NCBI GenBank assembly: GCA_033807775.1
Contig: CM066313.1
Location: forward strand, 59,183,984-59,247,983
Source: Saussurea involucrata
Taxonomy: Eukaryota; Streptophyta; Magnoliopsida; Asterales; Asteraceae
Length of the DNA: 64,000 nt
Direction: 5' to 3'
Shown here: piece by piece, positions 31,857 through 42,100 of the stretch
Position numbering within the stretch: position 1 is the stretch's first letter
Layout: the number at the start of each line of letters is the position of its first letter
Made by a program: the position numbers and the translations under genes
The notes under the pieces: model-generated
What the model was told of the DNA's origin: nothing
The model's input: only the letters and a program-made list of their open reading frames with translations
Databases searched by the model: none

Positions 31857-34110
31857 TCTGTTTTGCAGATTTAGAGACAAGTGTTGAACTCTCGAAAGAT
31901 AAAGTACTTGTGCATTCAAGAAGATATTGAACATCACATATTTTCAGGGAGTTTATTATTTTTTTATATATACATGTGATTAATGACAAATCTTTTGGTA
32001 TTTTGTAGGGGGAGAAAGATAAAAGTTAATGGTTTCTAAACACATCAGTTTAGAACCCGGATTTCAAAGTTTTATGGTTTTTGAACACATCAGTTCAAAA
32101 CCCGCAATTCAACGGTAATGGCTTCTGAATACATCAATTCAGGACCCGTACTTTAAAGGCTATGACTTCTAAACATATCATTTTAGAACTCGTACTTATC
32201 AGGTGATATCCTTTCACTGTTATATCTTTCTATTTTTAGGACATGTGCTTAAAGGTAACATTGTGTTATATTTTATTTTTACTAACGTTGAAAGTTTGAA
32301 CCTTCACAAATTTAATTCAATGAAGTGAAATTCTTCAATTTTTCATTCAATGAATAAAATGTGTGTTAAGGTTGATTTTACGAGCATTTTTTTATCGTCG
32401 GAGTTATATTTGTTTCTACTTTCGCTTCTAAAATAAGTCGAAAGGTCAGCGAAACATGTTTGAGATTTTGATACAAGTGCAAAATTGTGTAAATCTAGAC
32501 TTATTTAGAATACAATGCTCACAAAGCCTATTCATCTTAATCATGAATGGAAACGAAAATATGGGAGAAGCACTACGTTTTTGAACCAAGTGATTGAGAT
32601 GCTATAATAAAAAAAAAATTATATATATATATAATAAAATCATTCAGTTTGATAGTCTGTGCCTGTGGCCTATCTGGTTTGGGAGATTAAGTTCCAAGGG
32701 GTACTCGTTACCTAGCCCCTAAGATCAACTGATCTGGGATTGGCTGACCCAAATCCTGTTATAGAACCAGGTAGAAAGCCATGTTCTACTGGTACAGATG
32801 GGATTAAGGTATATCGATGTAGCCTTTCTGGTTAGGGAAAGTAAGTCCCAAGGGGTGCTCGACACCTAGCCCCTAAGGCCAACTGGTCTGGGATCGGCTG
32901 ACCCAAATCCTGCTATAGGACCAGTTAGAAAGTTACGTTTACGGTGTATCTTAGTCTTAATAAACTGTTTGATTATAAAAGATGCCAATGAGCACATAAT
33001 AAAAGTTGCCAATGTGCACAATATGAAAAGATGCCTAAGAGCACATATCTTGAAACTTGGGGAAAATACAAAGTCGCGATAAACCTGTAAATTTGTGAAA
33101 ATTCTGGTTTTGGACAAATAGTGTGAGTAAGAGCAAAATATTCTTATAGGTTTTAGAGGTGCATTTGCTTGTTGCTAATCATATTTCACATGCTAGTTCA
33201 CCAAATAGATTTTATAAAGGGGTTGAAATTGAACTTTTGTAACTCGATATGCGATGATGTCTTGTTTTTGAATCCAAACGCATGCATTTGATTTCACTTG
33301 ATGGAAATATCTGTTACATTTCATTAAGTTGAATTTCTTTTGTTTGGTGTTCAAATGATTAAATGTTGTTAGTTATAAAATGTCGTTCAATGAATTCAAT
33401 TTTCCTTATATAAGTTTGGTAAATTGTGCGCTGATGAAATTTTATGCAAATTTTCAGGGGGAGAAAATGAATTTGCTCTATAATTCTTATTTTTAGGGGG
33501 AGCAAGATCATTCGTTTATGGGAAGATTGTTTGTGATTTTCAAGAGGGAGAATTGTTTGAGTCGGGGGAGATTGTTCGTGACTGAAATTGAAAAGATTTT
33601 CGATGCTCGTGATGCTCACTTTCATCGAAAAAGGGGGAGAATGTCTACATCAATTTCATGTCAAAGAAAGTTTAAAATCAAAGATTCGTTTTAATGTCAA
33701 CGGGGAGATTTGTAGAAAGAAGACGTCGTTTCAAGAAAGGATAGGGGGAGTTTTATTCTTCAAGAGTTTTTAAGAAATCGATTGATCATTTCTGTGATCT
33801 CTTTCTTTTGAACCCGCGCGTTTATGAAGATCGACACTGAAGAATGAAATTCTCAAGTCATTGGAAATGTGGAGAATTCTTCAAGAGTTTGAGAAAAATC
33901 GATTGATCATTTTGTGATCTCTTTTTCTTGAACTTTTGCTTAAGGTGTTAAAAAGCTTTGTGTGAAGATTCATATTCTCCTGTTCGAAGAAAGAAGTTCG
34001 TTATTTGTCGTTTGAAGTTGATGACGTTTTGACTTTGACAAGCTTTGATGAAGACCGAAGATTCAAGAAAGCTAAAGCCTGCTGATCGCATTTGTTTAAA
34101 CCTTGAATCC
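31857..34110 (+). other. Nonaut-1 long noncoding 3' region
   Basis: 2.2 kb without a credible gene. In order: three or four roughly 45-bp repeats with TCTAAACACATCAGTTTAGAACC (32,030-32,200), a duplicated module of about 130-160 bp (32,661-32,950), a GATGCCAATGAGCACAT repeat (32,980-33,060), and an array of GGGGGAG polypurine-like motifs (33,455-34,120). All of these have reverse-complement counterparts in Nonaut-2 between 50.4 and 52.8 kb. Confidence 0.75.
32661..32950 (+). repeat. duplicated conserved noncoding module in Nonaut-1
   Basis: Two diverged tandem copies (about 32,661-32,819 and 32,820-32,950). Shared words include AAGGGGTRCTCG, ACCTAGCCCCTAAG, CTGGGATYGGCTGACCC and AAATCCTGYTATAG. 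The same duplicated module is at 51,799-52,083 in Nonaut-2, reversed. Confidence 0.85.
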
Positions 34111-34121
34111 AAGGGGGAGAT
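33455..34121 (+). promoter_or_regulatory. series of polypurine-tract-like motifs in Nonaut-1
   Basis: GGGGGAG or close variants occur at about 33,458, 33,495, 33,544 (AGAGGGAG), 33,564, 33,631, 33,702, 33,745 and finally 34,112, immediately before the 3' LTR. The last is the expected primer. The others may be extra plus-strand start sites. Confidence 0.7.
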
Positions 34122-34367
34122 TGTTAGTGCAATATGTCTTCAAGGTTTAAATATAGAAAGGTCAAAGTCAAAGTCAATGTAATGAGTTGTATTGTGTTGT
34201 TTTCACCTTGTAATGTGTTTAGTATAAATAGCTTAGTTGTAGTTTGTTAGAAGAAGGTCTCTCATAACTCATAACTCATATCCTTAGAGAGCTTGTAACA
34301 GTGTTCTTGATCAATGTGATGACAGATTCACAACTTCTCTATCTTGATTGATCTTTAGGGATTAACA
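34122..34367 (+). mobile_element. Nonaut-1 3' LTR
   Basis: 246 bp copy following AAGGGGGAGAT. TATA box at 34223-34230. Followed by the second GAAAC. Confidence 0.95.
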
Positions 34368-35910
34368 GAAACCAAAATTCTAGAAGCAGATCAGCAAACC
34401 ACAGAGGCAACAACCGCCCCTGAGGTAATCATTTTGGAAGAAACAGATGAACAAAACACAGAGAAAACACCCACCTCTGTGGAAACACCCCAAACCATAC
34501 CAAGAAGAAAGTCGATTGCCACCAAACCAAAGAAAGCAACGACCTCTGCTTCTGATGTTCTGAGAAAAATGCACGACACAATGACTGAACGAATGGCGCA
34601 GAGAGAAGAAGAAAGGCACAAGTTCACACTAGCATTTAGAATGGCAAAAAGATTCAATGTCCAATCTTCTTCAACAGAAACTGAGCTCACAGAAGAAGTA
34701 ACCAAAGAACCTCCAACAGAGGTTACAGAGCAACTCAAGCCAACAGAACCATCGCCACAAAAGTCATCTAAATCATAAATGTCAAAACCCAAAGAGGCAA
34801 CCCCCATCAAACCAACAGAAGTGCCAACCTCCAAACCTACAGAAGCAACAGCCTCTGCCCCGCCAAAAGGAAAAGACAAGGGCAAAGGGATACTGACAGA
34901 AGAGCCTAAGAAAAAGAAATCATTGCCAAAGCCAACAGAGAAACTAATGAAGAGTGCATTTGATGCTTTTCAAACACCAAAGCCTGAAGAAGTTGACTGG
35001 GCACATGGATTGAAGCCTCTGTCAGACATTCCTCTAACTGGTAGAGCTGCAGAAGTGGTTCAATAGATGGAGAGTCTCAGAAGACAAGTACCACAACCTG
35101 GTCCAACATATGAAGAAATGGAAGAAGTGGTATACAAATACCTCTATAAACAATCCTTTCAGACCAATCATCCAGTAGATCATGTGACAGATCCAAGAAT
35201 CAGAGAAGAATTTGAGAACATCTTTACAAGGACAAAGCCAAGAACCAAAGCAGATGTCTTCTCAATCCACAAGATCAAAAAGGTAATCTTCTGCAGATTC
35301 CTTCACAAGAACCTATCCAAGGGTCAGGTACAATCTTTACAAAGTCAGAAGAGAGAACAATTCAGAATCTACCTTCGCTGATGCTGATCTAAGAAATATC
35401 AATCCTTACGATCTACCTAACCTTCTGCAATGGACGAAGGACAACTACAACACAGAGCCAAACACCAGAGCCTATCAAGTATTGTGAAAAGTGATGAGGG
35501 AAAAGCTTATGCTCTACAGCATGATAGATTTTCAGCTGGGAAAGGATCTTGGTCTCAAACATCTAGATCTACGACCACCAGAAGATCGTTGCCCACCGGA
35601 CGCCGTGCCCAACTCAATCATTACAGAACCAAGGTTTGGGTTAGTATTTCAAAACCCACAAGGCGAGGTCAAACTTTTTGTACCCATGGATTGTCAGAAG
35701 TATGCAACCAGTACTCTGAACAAATTCAGAGCAAGTCTTGTAAAATACAGAGGTACATAGAAAATGGATAGAGATGCTGCAGATACCTTCATCAGAGAGA
35801 TAGATGCCACAATCCGCCTAAGAGAACTCTGCATCAGATTCTACAAAGAGATCAGAAGAGTCGGAAGAGACAACAGAAGCTACAACGATTTCAAAGATGC
35901 CAAAATCTGA
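34368..35910 (+). pseudogene. Copia-2 ORF3, end of linker and C-terminal domain
   Basis: ORF3 resumes after the GAAAC duplication in the frame open at 34434. TAA at 34776-34778 and TAG at 35064-35066 are in-phase stops. A shift lies near 35,370-35,490, and TAG at 35758-35760 is another in-phase stop. The true end is TGA 35908-35910. The linker is Lys/Pro/Thr/Glu-rich. The C-terminal domain contains NINPYDLPNLLQW, MIDFQLGKDLGLKHLDLRPP, FGLVFQNPQGEVKLFVP and a helical end with CIRFYKEIRR, matching Copia-1 and Copia-3 ORF3 ends in order and spacing. Function unknown. Confidence 0.65.
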
Positions 35911-36084
35911 TTCTCAGACCTCCAATCTCTGCAAACAAAGTTAAAGTTTATCTTTCATTGTACTCAAATGTAAAATGCCTCTGGCATATTTCTAAATGAA
36001 AGAAATTTCGAGGTATTGTTTAACCTCTGTCTTATCTAACTTAGCCTAACTAAACTCAAATTCAAATTTTTATTTTTCACTACT

Positions 36085-36095
36085 TAGCGGGAGAT
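36085..36095 (+). promoter_or_regulatory. Copia-2 polypurine tract
   Basis: TAGCGGGAGAT directly before the 3' LTR, one interruption in the purine run compared with Copia-1 and Nonaut-1. Confidence 0.75.
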
Positions 36096-36976
36096 TGTTA
36101 GCTTCAATCTTCCTAATCATAGAAGTAATTTAGAAGTAGTGAAAAATAGGCTAAGTGAAGAAAGCCTCTTACAGAGGCTCTGCCGAAATTACCGAGAGAT
36201 CAAGGTCAAGAAGCTACAGAAGCAACAGAGGCTTCCTACAGAACCTCTGTTGTACTCGCCAAGAAGACCCAAGACTCGGAATCAGAAGAAGACTGCTCTT
36301 CGAAGGACCAAACCGCATAACCTCTGTAACACTTCACAGAGCCTCTGCGGTCTTCAACAGAGAGTTCAAAGATATTTATAATATCTTGCTACTGTTCCAG
36401 AACCCGTTCATCAACTTGCATGGCAACATGCCCTGTCCAACGTCGACGTGTTAAACTCTAATTGGATTCAATAGGGCTTAGTACACAATAGACGTCTGCT
36501 GCATTAAATGCAATACAGCACGTCTGGCTGTTCTTGCCATCCCTCCAACTGTTCACGACATCCGTTCTACTATTCATCAGTACCGTTCTGAAAAGTAACC
36601 TGCTTTATGGTCCCCTTTAGAGTAGTATATAAGGAAGACTCATGTTGAGTTCTTCCTTATCAATTAATCAATCAATTGATAGATCGATCAAAAAATCGAA
36701 CATCAAGAGAAAAACCAATCACAAGAACACAAAAGCTTATTCACCTTAAGAGTCATATCTGTTTTAAAGCTTTACTTACTCTTTGTTCTTAATCTGTTCT
36801 TGATATATATATATTCAATAAACCTTGAAGTAATTATATTCAGTTCACTGTTTATTTATATTCCGTTCTAAATCTATCAAACATATCTGTTAGTTCTTCA
36901 AATACGCTTCCGCATCAAACATTAAACTTGAACTAATAGATCTGATAATCTTGTTTAATCAAAACGGGAACCAACA
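36096..36976 (+). mobile_element. Copia-2 3' LTR
   Basis: 881 bp, TGTTAGCTTC to CCAACA, TATA box at 36626-36632, followed by the CCTCT TSD at 36977-36981. Confidence 0.93.
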
Positions 36977-36981
36977 CCTCT

Positions 36982-39164
36982 CTTTGGATGAAATGATGAG
37001 TGAGGCTCACTTTGGCAACACTAGAAGTGTTTGGTTGGTGGATTCACTTGATGGTTGAGGTAATCTTCTCTTCTCTTCATTTTGGAAATTAGGTTTTCGA
37101 TGTATTGGTTATTTTGGGTGTAATATGTTGGGAGAAATGATTCTAAGTGTTTAGGGAATGATTCTACATGGTTGGATTGTGATATTGATGGTTGGAAATT
37201 CATAAATATAGGTTTTGGAAGTTTTGGCTTGAGGATGCAAACTTCATCAAAGGAGCTTACGTTGGAGAAACTCTAGATTTAGCTTAAATCTAGCAAGGTG
37301 AGTTCAAGTTACTTTGCGAAAACTTTGTACATGCCAAAATGTTATTTTCCAAGCAATGTTGTGTTTTACATGAAAATTGTCAATGTTGGGTTATTTGATG
37401 GGTTTTAACCTTCGAAGTATTTTTGGTTGTAAATATGATAAAACACTTATATTTGGATTTTGGAAAAATGTGATGGATAAATCATACATGAAAATGAGTT
37501 ATTGATTTATGTGATAAATGGAGTCTATTTGTATGAAAATTCATTTTGTGGACATATTGAAAATATGCGTATAACACATCATGAGATGTTTTGAAAATGT
37601 AAAGGTGTGAGTCCTTTGGAAAGGAGGGTTTTCCCGATCCAAGATTTTATTTCGGGTTTTCATGGATTTGAAGTATTTACTGGCAAACAGCGTGTGTTGT
37701 TATATTTGATGTCATTTACTATCTTTTGAGTTAGTTGAGCTTGTGGCTCGGTATTGAGTTTTATCAAGTTTTGGGGACATTGTCCAGTTTTGAATCATGA
37801 ATTATGTTATTGGGGAATTGTGTTTTTTGAATGCATTACGTTTATCCATTTGGGGTCGTGTAATATTTAGACCTTATTAGCCATGGATCCATAGGCAGTT
37901 GAGTTTCCCCTTAGTCTTGCGAGCAAGAGGTCGGGATTGATTGAGCTCAGTTTACGAGACGTTAGTTTCTTTTGTAGCACGGAATAGGCATCGGGTTCCA
38001 TGATAAGTAAGGCGTCGACCTAGATGGTCGGACGTCGTCTCATGGGCAGTAGGGTGTAATTCCATATATGTGCTTAGCACGGGATAGGCATCGGGATCCA
38101 TGATAAGTAAGGCGTGGACCTATATGGTCGGGCGTCGTCTCATGGCAGTAGGGTGTAATCCCTAAGGTGCTGTTGTGGATTTGGTGACCCAACGTATAAA
38201 CTTGGAGTGGTTGAAGTTGGGGGCACCCTAGTCTCGTGGGCAATAGATCTGGAGTGATTGACCTCAGTGTTACGAGAGTAATCCACGTGGGTGTTTTATT
38301 GCATAGTAAGTGACCCACTTTGGTGTTCTGTCACGTGCGATGTATACGGGTCTCCCCCGTCATCGAAAGGTGTTGTTTTGGGTAGTTGTTGCTACTCATG
38401 TTTTCGGTGACATGTTATATTTATATGGATTGTTTTCCATGGTATGTAAGTTGTAATTTATATCTCATTTGTGAGCGATGTTTTGGGTATTTGTGTTTAT
38501 TCATGTTTTCGGTAATGTATCATAATTATGAGAATTGCATTTCCACGTTATATGAGTTATGGATTATGTTTTATCCATGTTCGGGATGTTTTGGAATAAG
38601 GACAAGTCAAGTAATCGATTTAATTGTTTTGAGTATCAAATGGTATTTCACCCTATCACGTTAATTTTGAGAATTAGTCTATTTTGGAAATCATATTGCA
38701 TTAAAGATTTCATTTATGGGAATGGTGGGAATTGGAAAAATGGATGATTTGCATTTAAAGTAAACTCTTTTGGGATCATGACTAAAAAAATACACCTCTC
38801 TTTTGATTTATGATTTCATATAGTCATGATAAAATGCTTGAACTCACTAGGCGTAAGCCTAACCCTTTTTATTTGTCGGCATGTGCAACAGGCTCAGGTT
38901 GGGGTAGCCCTAACTACATTGTGAAGTGGCGAGTGCTAGTAGAGTGCACGAGAGGTGACTTGATTAGTGAAGTATTCTGCATTTGTTTGGACTAGCAACT
39001 TGTGGTGTTAAGTAACACCCGATTAAGTTATTTTATTGTAGACTTATAATGTTTTAAATTCCGAGGTATTTTAAGAAATGAATTGTAGGAGTGATTATAT
39101 CTATTCTGGTTAATTTTATTGAATTTTGATGTTAGTTGCTCGTTCCAAATTTGAGGGTGTTACA
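36982..39164 (+). mobile_element. LTR-S, right part
   Basis: Continuation of the gypsy-type LTR interrupted by Copia-2. No protein-like frame is found. It contains a tandem duplication (about 37,976-38,165), a CTCACTAGGCGTAAGCC motif near 38,840 resembling the Gypsy-1 LTR, and ends GAGGGTGTTACA. Confidence 0.6.
37976..38165 (+). repeat. two tandem copies of about 95 bp in LTR-S
   Basis: AGCACGGRATAGGCATCGG, CATGATAAGTAAGGCGT, TGGTCGGRCGTCGTCTCATG and GCAGTAGGGTGTAAT appear in the same order twice, starting near 37,976 and 38,077. Confidence 0.85.
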
Positions 39165-42100
39165 TCCGGCGTCTACTGTCGCTACCCGAAGCCACCGTCG
39201 GCGGACATCAATGCTACGACCCCGCGGTCAATGACGCGACTCTATGTGCTCAAGTATGCGCACTCGGGTACAACCATGCTCTCGATCGACCCTCTGCGTT
39301 CAACCGCAAATATCTGGCGTCCATATGGTACACTCTGTTCACAATTCTGAACAGGTGTCTTTCATCCAGATGGAAGGGAATAGACCAGTGCACAGGCGAT
39401 TTCCTGCGTCTATTCCATGCTGTGTGCTTCAACAGACACGTCGACTTCGCGATAATTATCTGGCGGGAAATGGTGCAAGCTATTCGACAAATCGGTGGTA
39501 CGAAGCAAAAGAAGTTCCTCTCATACCCTCGATTCCTCTCACTGGCTGTGCGCCAACACATGGACGCGTATCCAGCTATATCGCAACGCCTTAACCATCC
39601 GGTATGCCTTCCTTTCCATTTACAATATATGGTTATTTGAAACCCGTCCAACGCCATACTGGCACACACGGACCCAAATACACCGAGTGTGGTGGAATAT
39701 AGGAGAAAGTTAGCTGCTCCCATGGTCCAGCCAGCGCCGGAGGGACCTCCCCAGGGACATAGAACTGAGGGACGTGAGGGTCCTAGGACAAGAGGAGGAA
39801 GGGCCCGGGCAGCAGGGGCTCCCGGGCGTGGTGTGTTGATATTACACGGGAGGGGAACCGGAGCGGGCGGTGAATTGGATCCACGAGCCAGTACTACGCA
39901 ATCCGAAACAAGCCATCAACCCATTCCCATCATCCGAACGACACCCGAAGCTGGTACATCGTCTAGACCGATGCTTCACCATGACTCCGAGCCTTACTTA
40001 TCTGATCCTTCTTCGCCTACCCGACATGTTGAAAACGTGGAATCCGACTCCACCGAATCCGATACGGATCGTACCATACGGGCAACACTTATCCCTACCC
40101 GTATCGGACCAAACCCAGACTTTATCGAAGGAATCCCTGCTGACTCACCTACACCTCCACCTTTAAACCATCCTGATATGGGAGATACAAGGAGAGCGGA
40201 GGGAGATTTAGTTGAAAATTTGTAGCATGTGAGACGGAGGGAATTGAGGTCGAAAGTGAACCAAGAAAGATTAAGCCGTAAAGATAAAGAGGCTTCTGAG
40301 CGAATCCAGCCACGTGTCGCCCGGGTAGCCACATCTGCTATCCTGTCTCATCCGTTGGGACGTGGTATTGAAGAAGCCGCCGTGGACCCAGCAGCGCAAT
40401 TGCACAACCTCCTCAGCCACTCAGCCGTATCTCAAAAGACGGGTGTTTCAACTTCTCACGAGGATAAAGCACAACTTCTACTGGTCTCTCAGTCAGAGAG
40501 TACTGGTATTGAAACAAGAGACCAGCAACCCCCGGTCTCAACTTCTTTCAGTGCCCCATTGAGTCTAGAGCCAATTGAAATATTACATTCTTCGGCTAGG
40601 ACACAAGATGAGATTCCACAAATCGAGGATCTTCGTGACCCGATCGGAACTTCTGTAGGATCTCCGCCTTTAAGTGGAATCCAATGATCGGAAGGAAATC
40701 CTACCACGACTACCCCTATGCCAACCATGAATGTAGGTGGCTCTGTCTCTAAGGTAGACACCTCAACGGGTAATCTAAGTGATCCCGGAGTTACATTACC
40801 CGACTTAGTGTCAAAGGGATATCTGGACGGCGCCCTAAAGGCCGTCCGCGAGGCCATGGAACAACGCTTTACCAATGAGCTCGACAAACTGAAGACTCTG
40901 ATCAAAGGTAAAGAGAAGCTGGTCGAACCTAAAACTGCACCGTCACCACCACCGGCTCCCGTTCAGCCAAATCTTTCGGTGGACACCCTGAAAACCATGC
41001 TTCTAGCTCAGCTGCTCCAGCAATCCGAAACCGACGCCTCTACCGAACCAGACCTGCTCTTCGTTCTGAAATCACAGGTCAATGCTCCTTCGTCGTCTGT
41101 TACATCACGATTCGACCAGCTTGACACAACTCTTAAAGACATTCAACAAGCGCTCAAAACGCTGTCCGACAGAGTCGCCTCACTCGAAGATACTTGCAAG
41201 AGTCAAGCTAGCGGACTCAAGAGAAAGCACGATGACCAGGATGATCCTGATCACCATGAGGGGGAGAACAAGAGACTACGTTTATGTGAGTCCGCCCCAA
41301 TAATCCTTGAAACTATTGTAGTTCAACAGGAACCGTCAACTGCGGTAACTACAACTGAAGAACAACCCGAAGCCGAGTTGCCTTTAGTCGAGATGGTACA
41401 GGATATGGACATCTCCGATGATGAAAACCCGACGGATGAAAAGCTTGAGGGAACAACACATGAATTGGTCAACCTTGATAGATCAGATGGATCTACACTC
41501 AATCTTATTGATCCAAACACGCAGACCGACCCGGAGACCGAAGATGCATGGTATGAAAAAGCCGCCAGTGCCGTAAATCTCCGGGTAAATCTGGTCTTCC
41601 CAACTGATGAAGACGATAATGTTGACTACGACCAATTTCTGCTGCAAAATTTGTATGGTACTCCCGTTCACTCAACTCAAGCCGCCGAAACTTCTGCAAG
41701 ACCCTAATCTACAACTGCTGATATTCCGACATCTCCTCAACAACAACCGACAGCTTCTGATCTTCCTCCTCCTCACCAGCAACAAATCCGTTGGGAGAAG
41801 ATCACAATATTCATTCCTTACCTGGAGGAATCCCTGAAAAGGTTGTTCGTTCACAAGCTACGCACCATCGAGCCTACCTTTTGCATTGGTATTTACAGTT
41901 CTAACCCTGAATACCAAAGCCAGTACATAAACGCAATGAAGCGGTGTCTGCCAGTTAGCCAAGTCCGAACCAAGCATAAGATCACCGAAGTGCTCAACAT
42001 CCAAACCGGCCGAATCCTTAAAGTCATGTATCCAGTCTTTACTGCCCGATGCGAAGACGGTAATGAATGGAGATTTTCTGAAGCCGACTTCAAGCACCTT

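Larger units (their letters stand above)
29365..34367 (+). mobile_element. Nonaut-1: gag-only, copia-like non-autonomous element (5,003 bp)
   Basis: Two 246-bp LTRs (29365-29610 and 34122-34367) differ at one visible base. TSD GAAAC at 29360-29364 and 34368-34372. The interior has a tRNA-Met PBS, a repeat-rich leader, one gag-like frame ending at the WVPKS signature, and a 2.2-kb noncoding 3' part. No protease, integrase, RT or RNase H is present, so it must use enzymes made elsewhere. Nonaut-2 has the same plan. Confidence 0.95.
8438..36976 (+). mobile_element. Copia-2: giant nested copia element (about 15.2 kb without insertions)
   Basis: A complete element by its ends: 884-bp 5' LTR, tRNA-Met PBS, gag and pol, long post-pol region with ORF3, polypurine tract, 881-bp 3' LTR, and CCTCT TSD on both sides. 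It spans 28,539 bp. Subtracting Gypsy-1 with its TSD copy (8,360 bp) and Nonaut-1 with its TSD copy (5,008 bp) leaves about 15,171 bp, large for a copia element. Gag, pol and ORF3 all carry stops and frameshifts, so it is not autonomous now. The length, PBS, extra ORF and several polypurine-like motifs after pol fit the Sirevirus (Maximus/SIRE-like) group. That lineage is inferred from architecture, not from a tree. Confidence 0.93.
7766..39164 (+). mobile_element. LTR-S: probable solo gypsy LTR, split by Copia-2
   Basis: Left part 7766-8437, right part 36982-39164. About 2,855 bp remain once Copia-2 and one TSD copy are removed. It begins TGTCTG and ends GGGTGTTACA. Flanks are TCCGA (7761-7765) and TCCGG (39165-39169), a TSD with one mismatch. 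The two halves join cleanly at the CCTCT duplication of Copia-2. Architecture is like the Gypsy-1 LTR: both carry GAATTCACTAAGCG / GAACTCACTAGGCG followed by a pyrimidine-rich, splice-acceptor-like stretch near the 3' side. No internal region, PBS or polypurine tract is attached, so it is most simply a solo LTR left by recombination. The left boundary is the weakest part of the call. Confidence 0.55.

Noticed and set aside
32600..32640. A-run and AT dinucleotide repeat as an origin or matrix attachment site
   Set aside because: Short simple sequence in noncoding element DNA. Nothing supports a specific role.
34391..34885. 164-codon minus-strand frame opposite Copia-2 ORF3
   Set aside because: It mirrors the Lys/Thr/Glu-rich coding strand, giving a Ser/Val/Phe-rich protein with no motif. 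The plus-strand frame belongs to ORF3.
38386..38747. small Cys/Tyr-rich frames in LTR-S
   Set aside because: Located within an LTR, T-rich, no motif, no conserved context.
39250..39723. 157-codon minus-strand frame
   Set aside because: Antisense to the conserved N-terminal domain of Copia-3 ORF3. The sense frame explains it.
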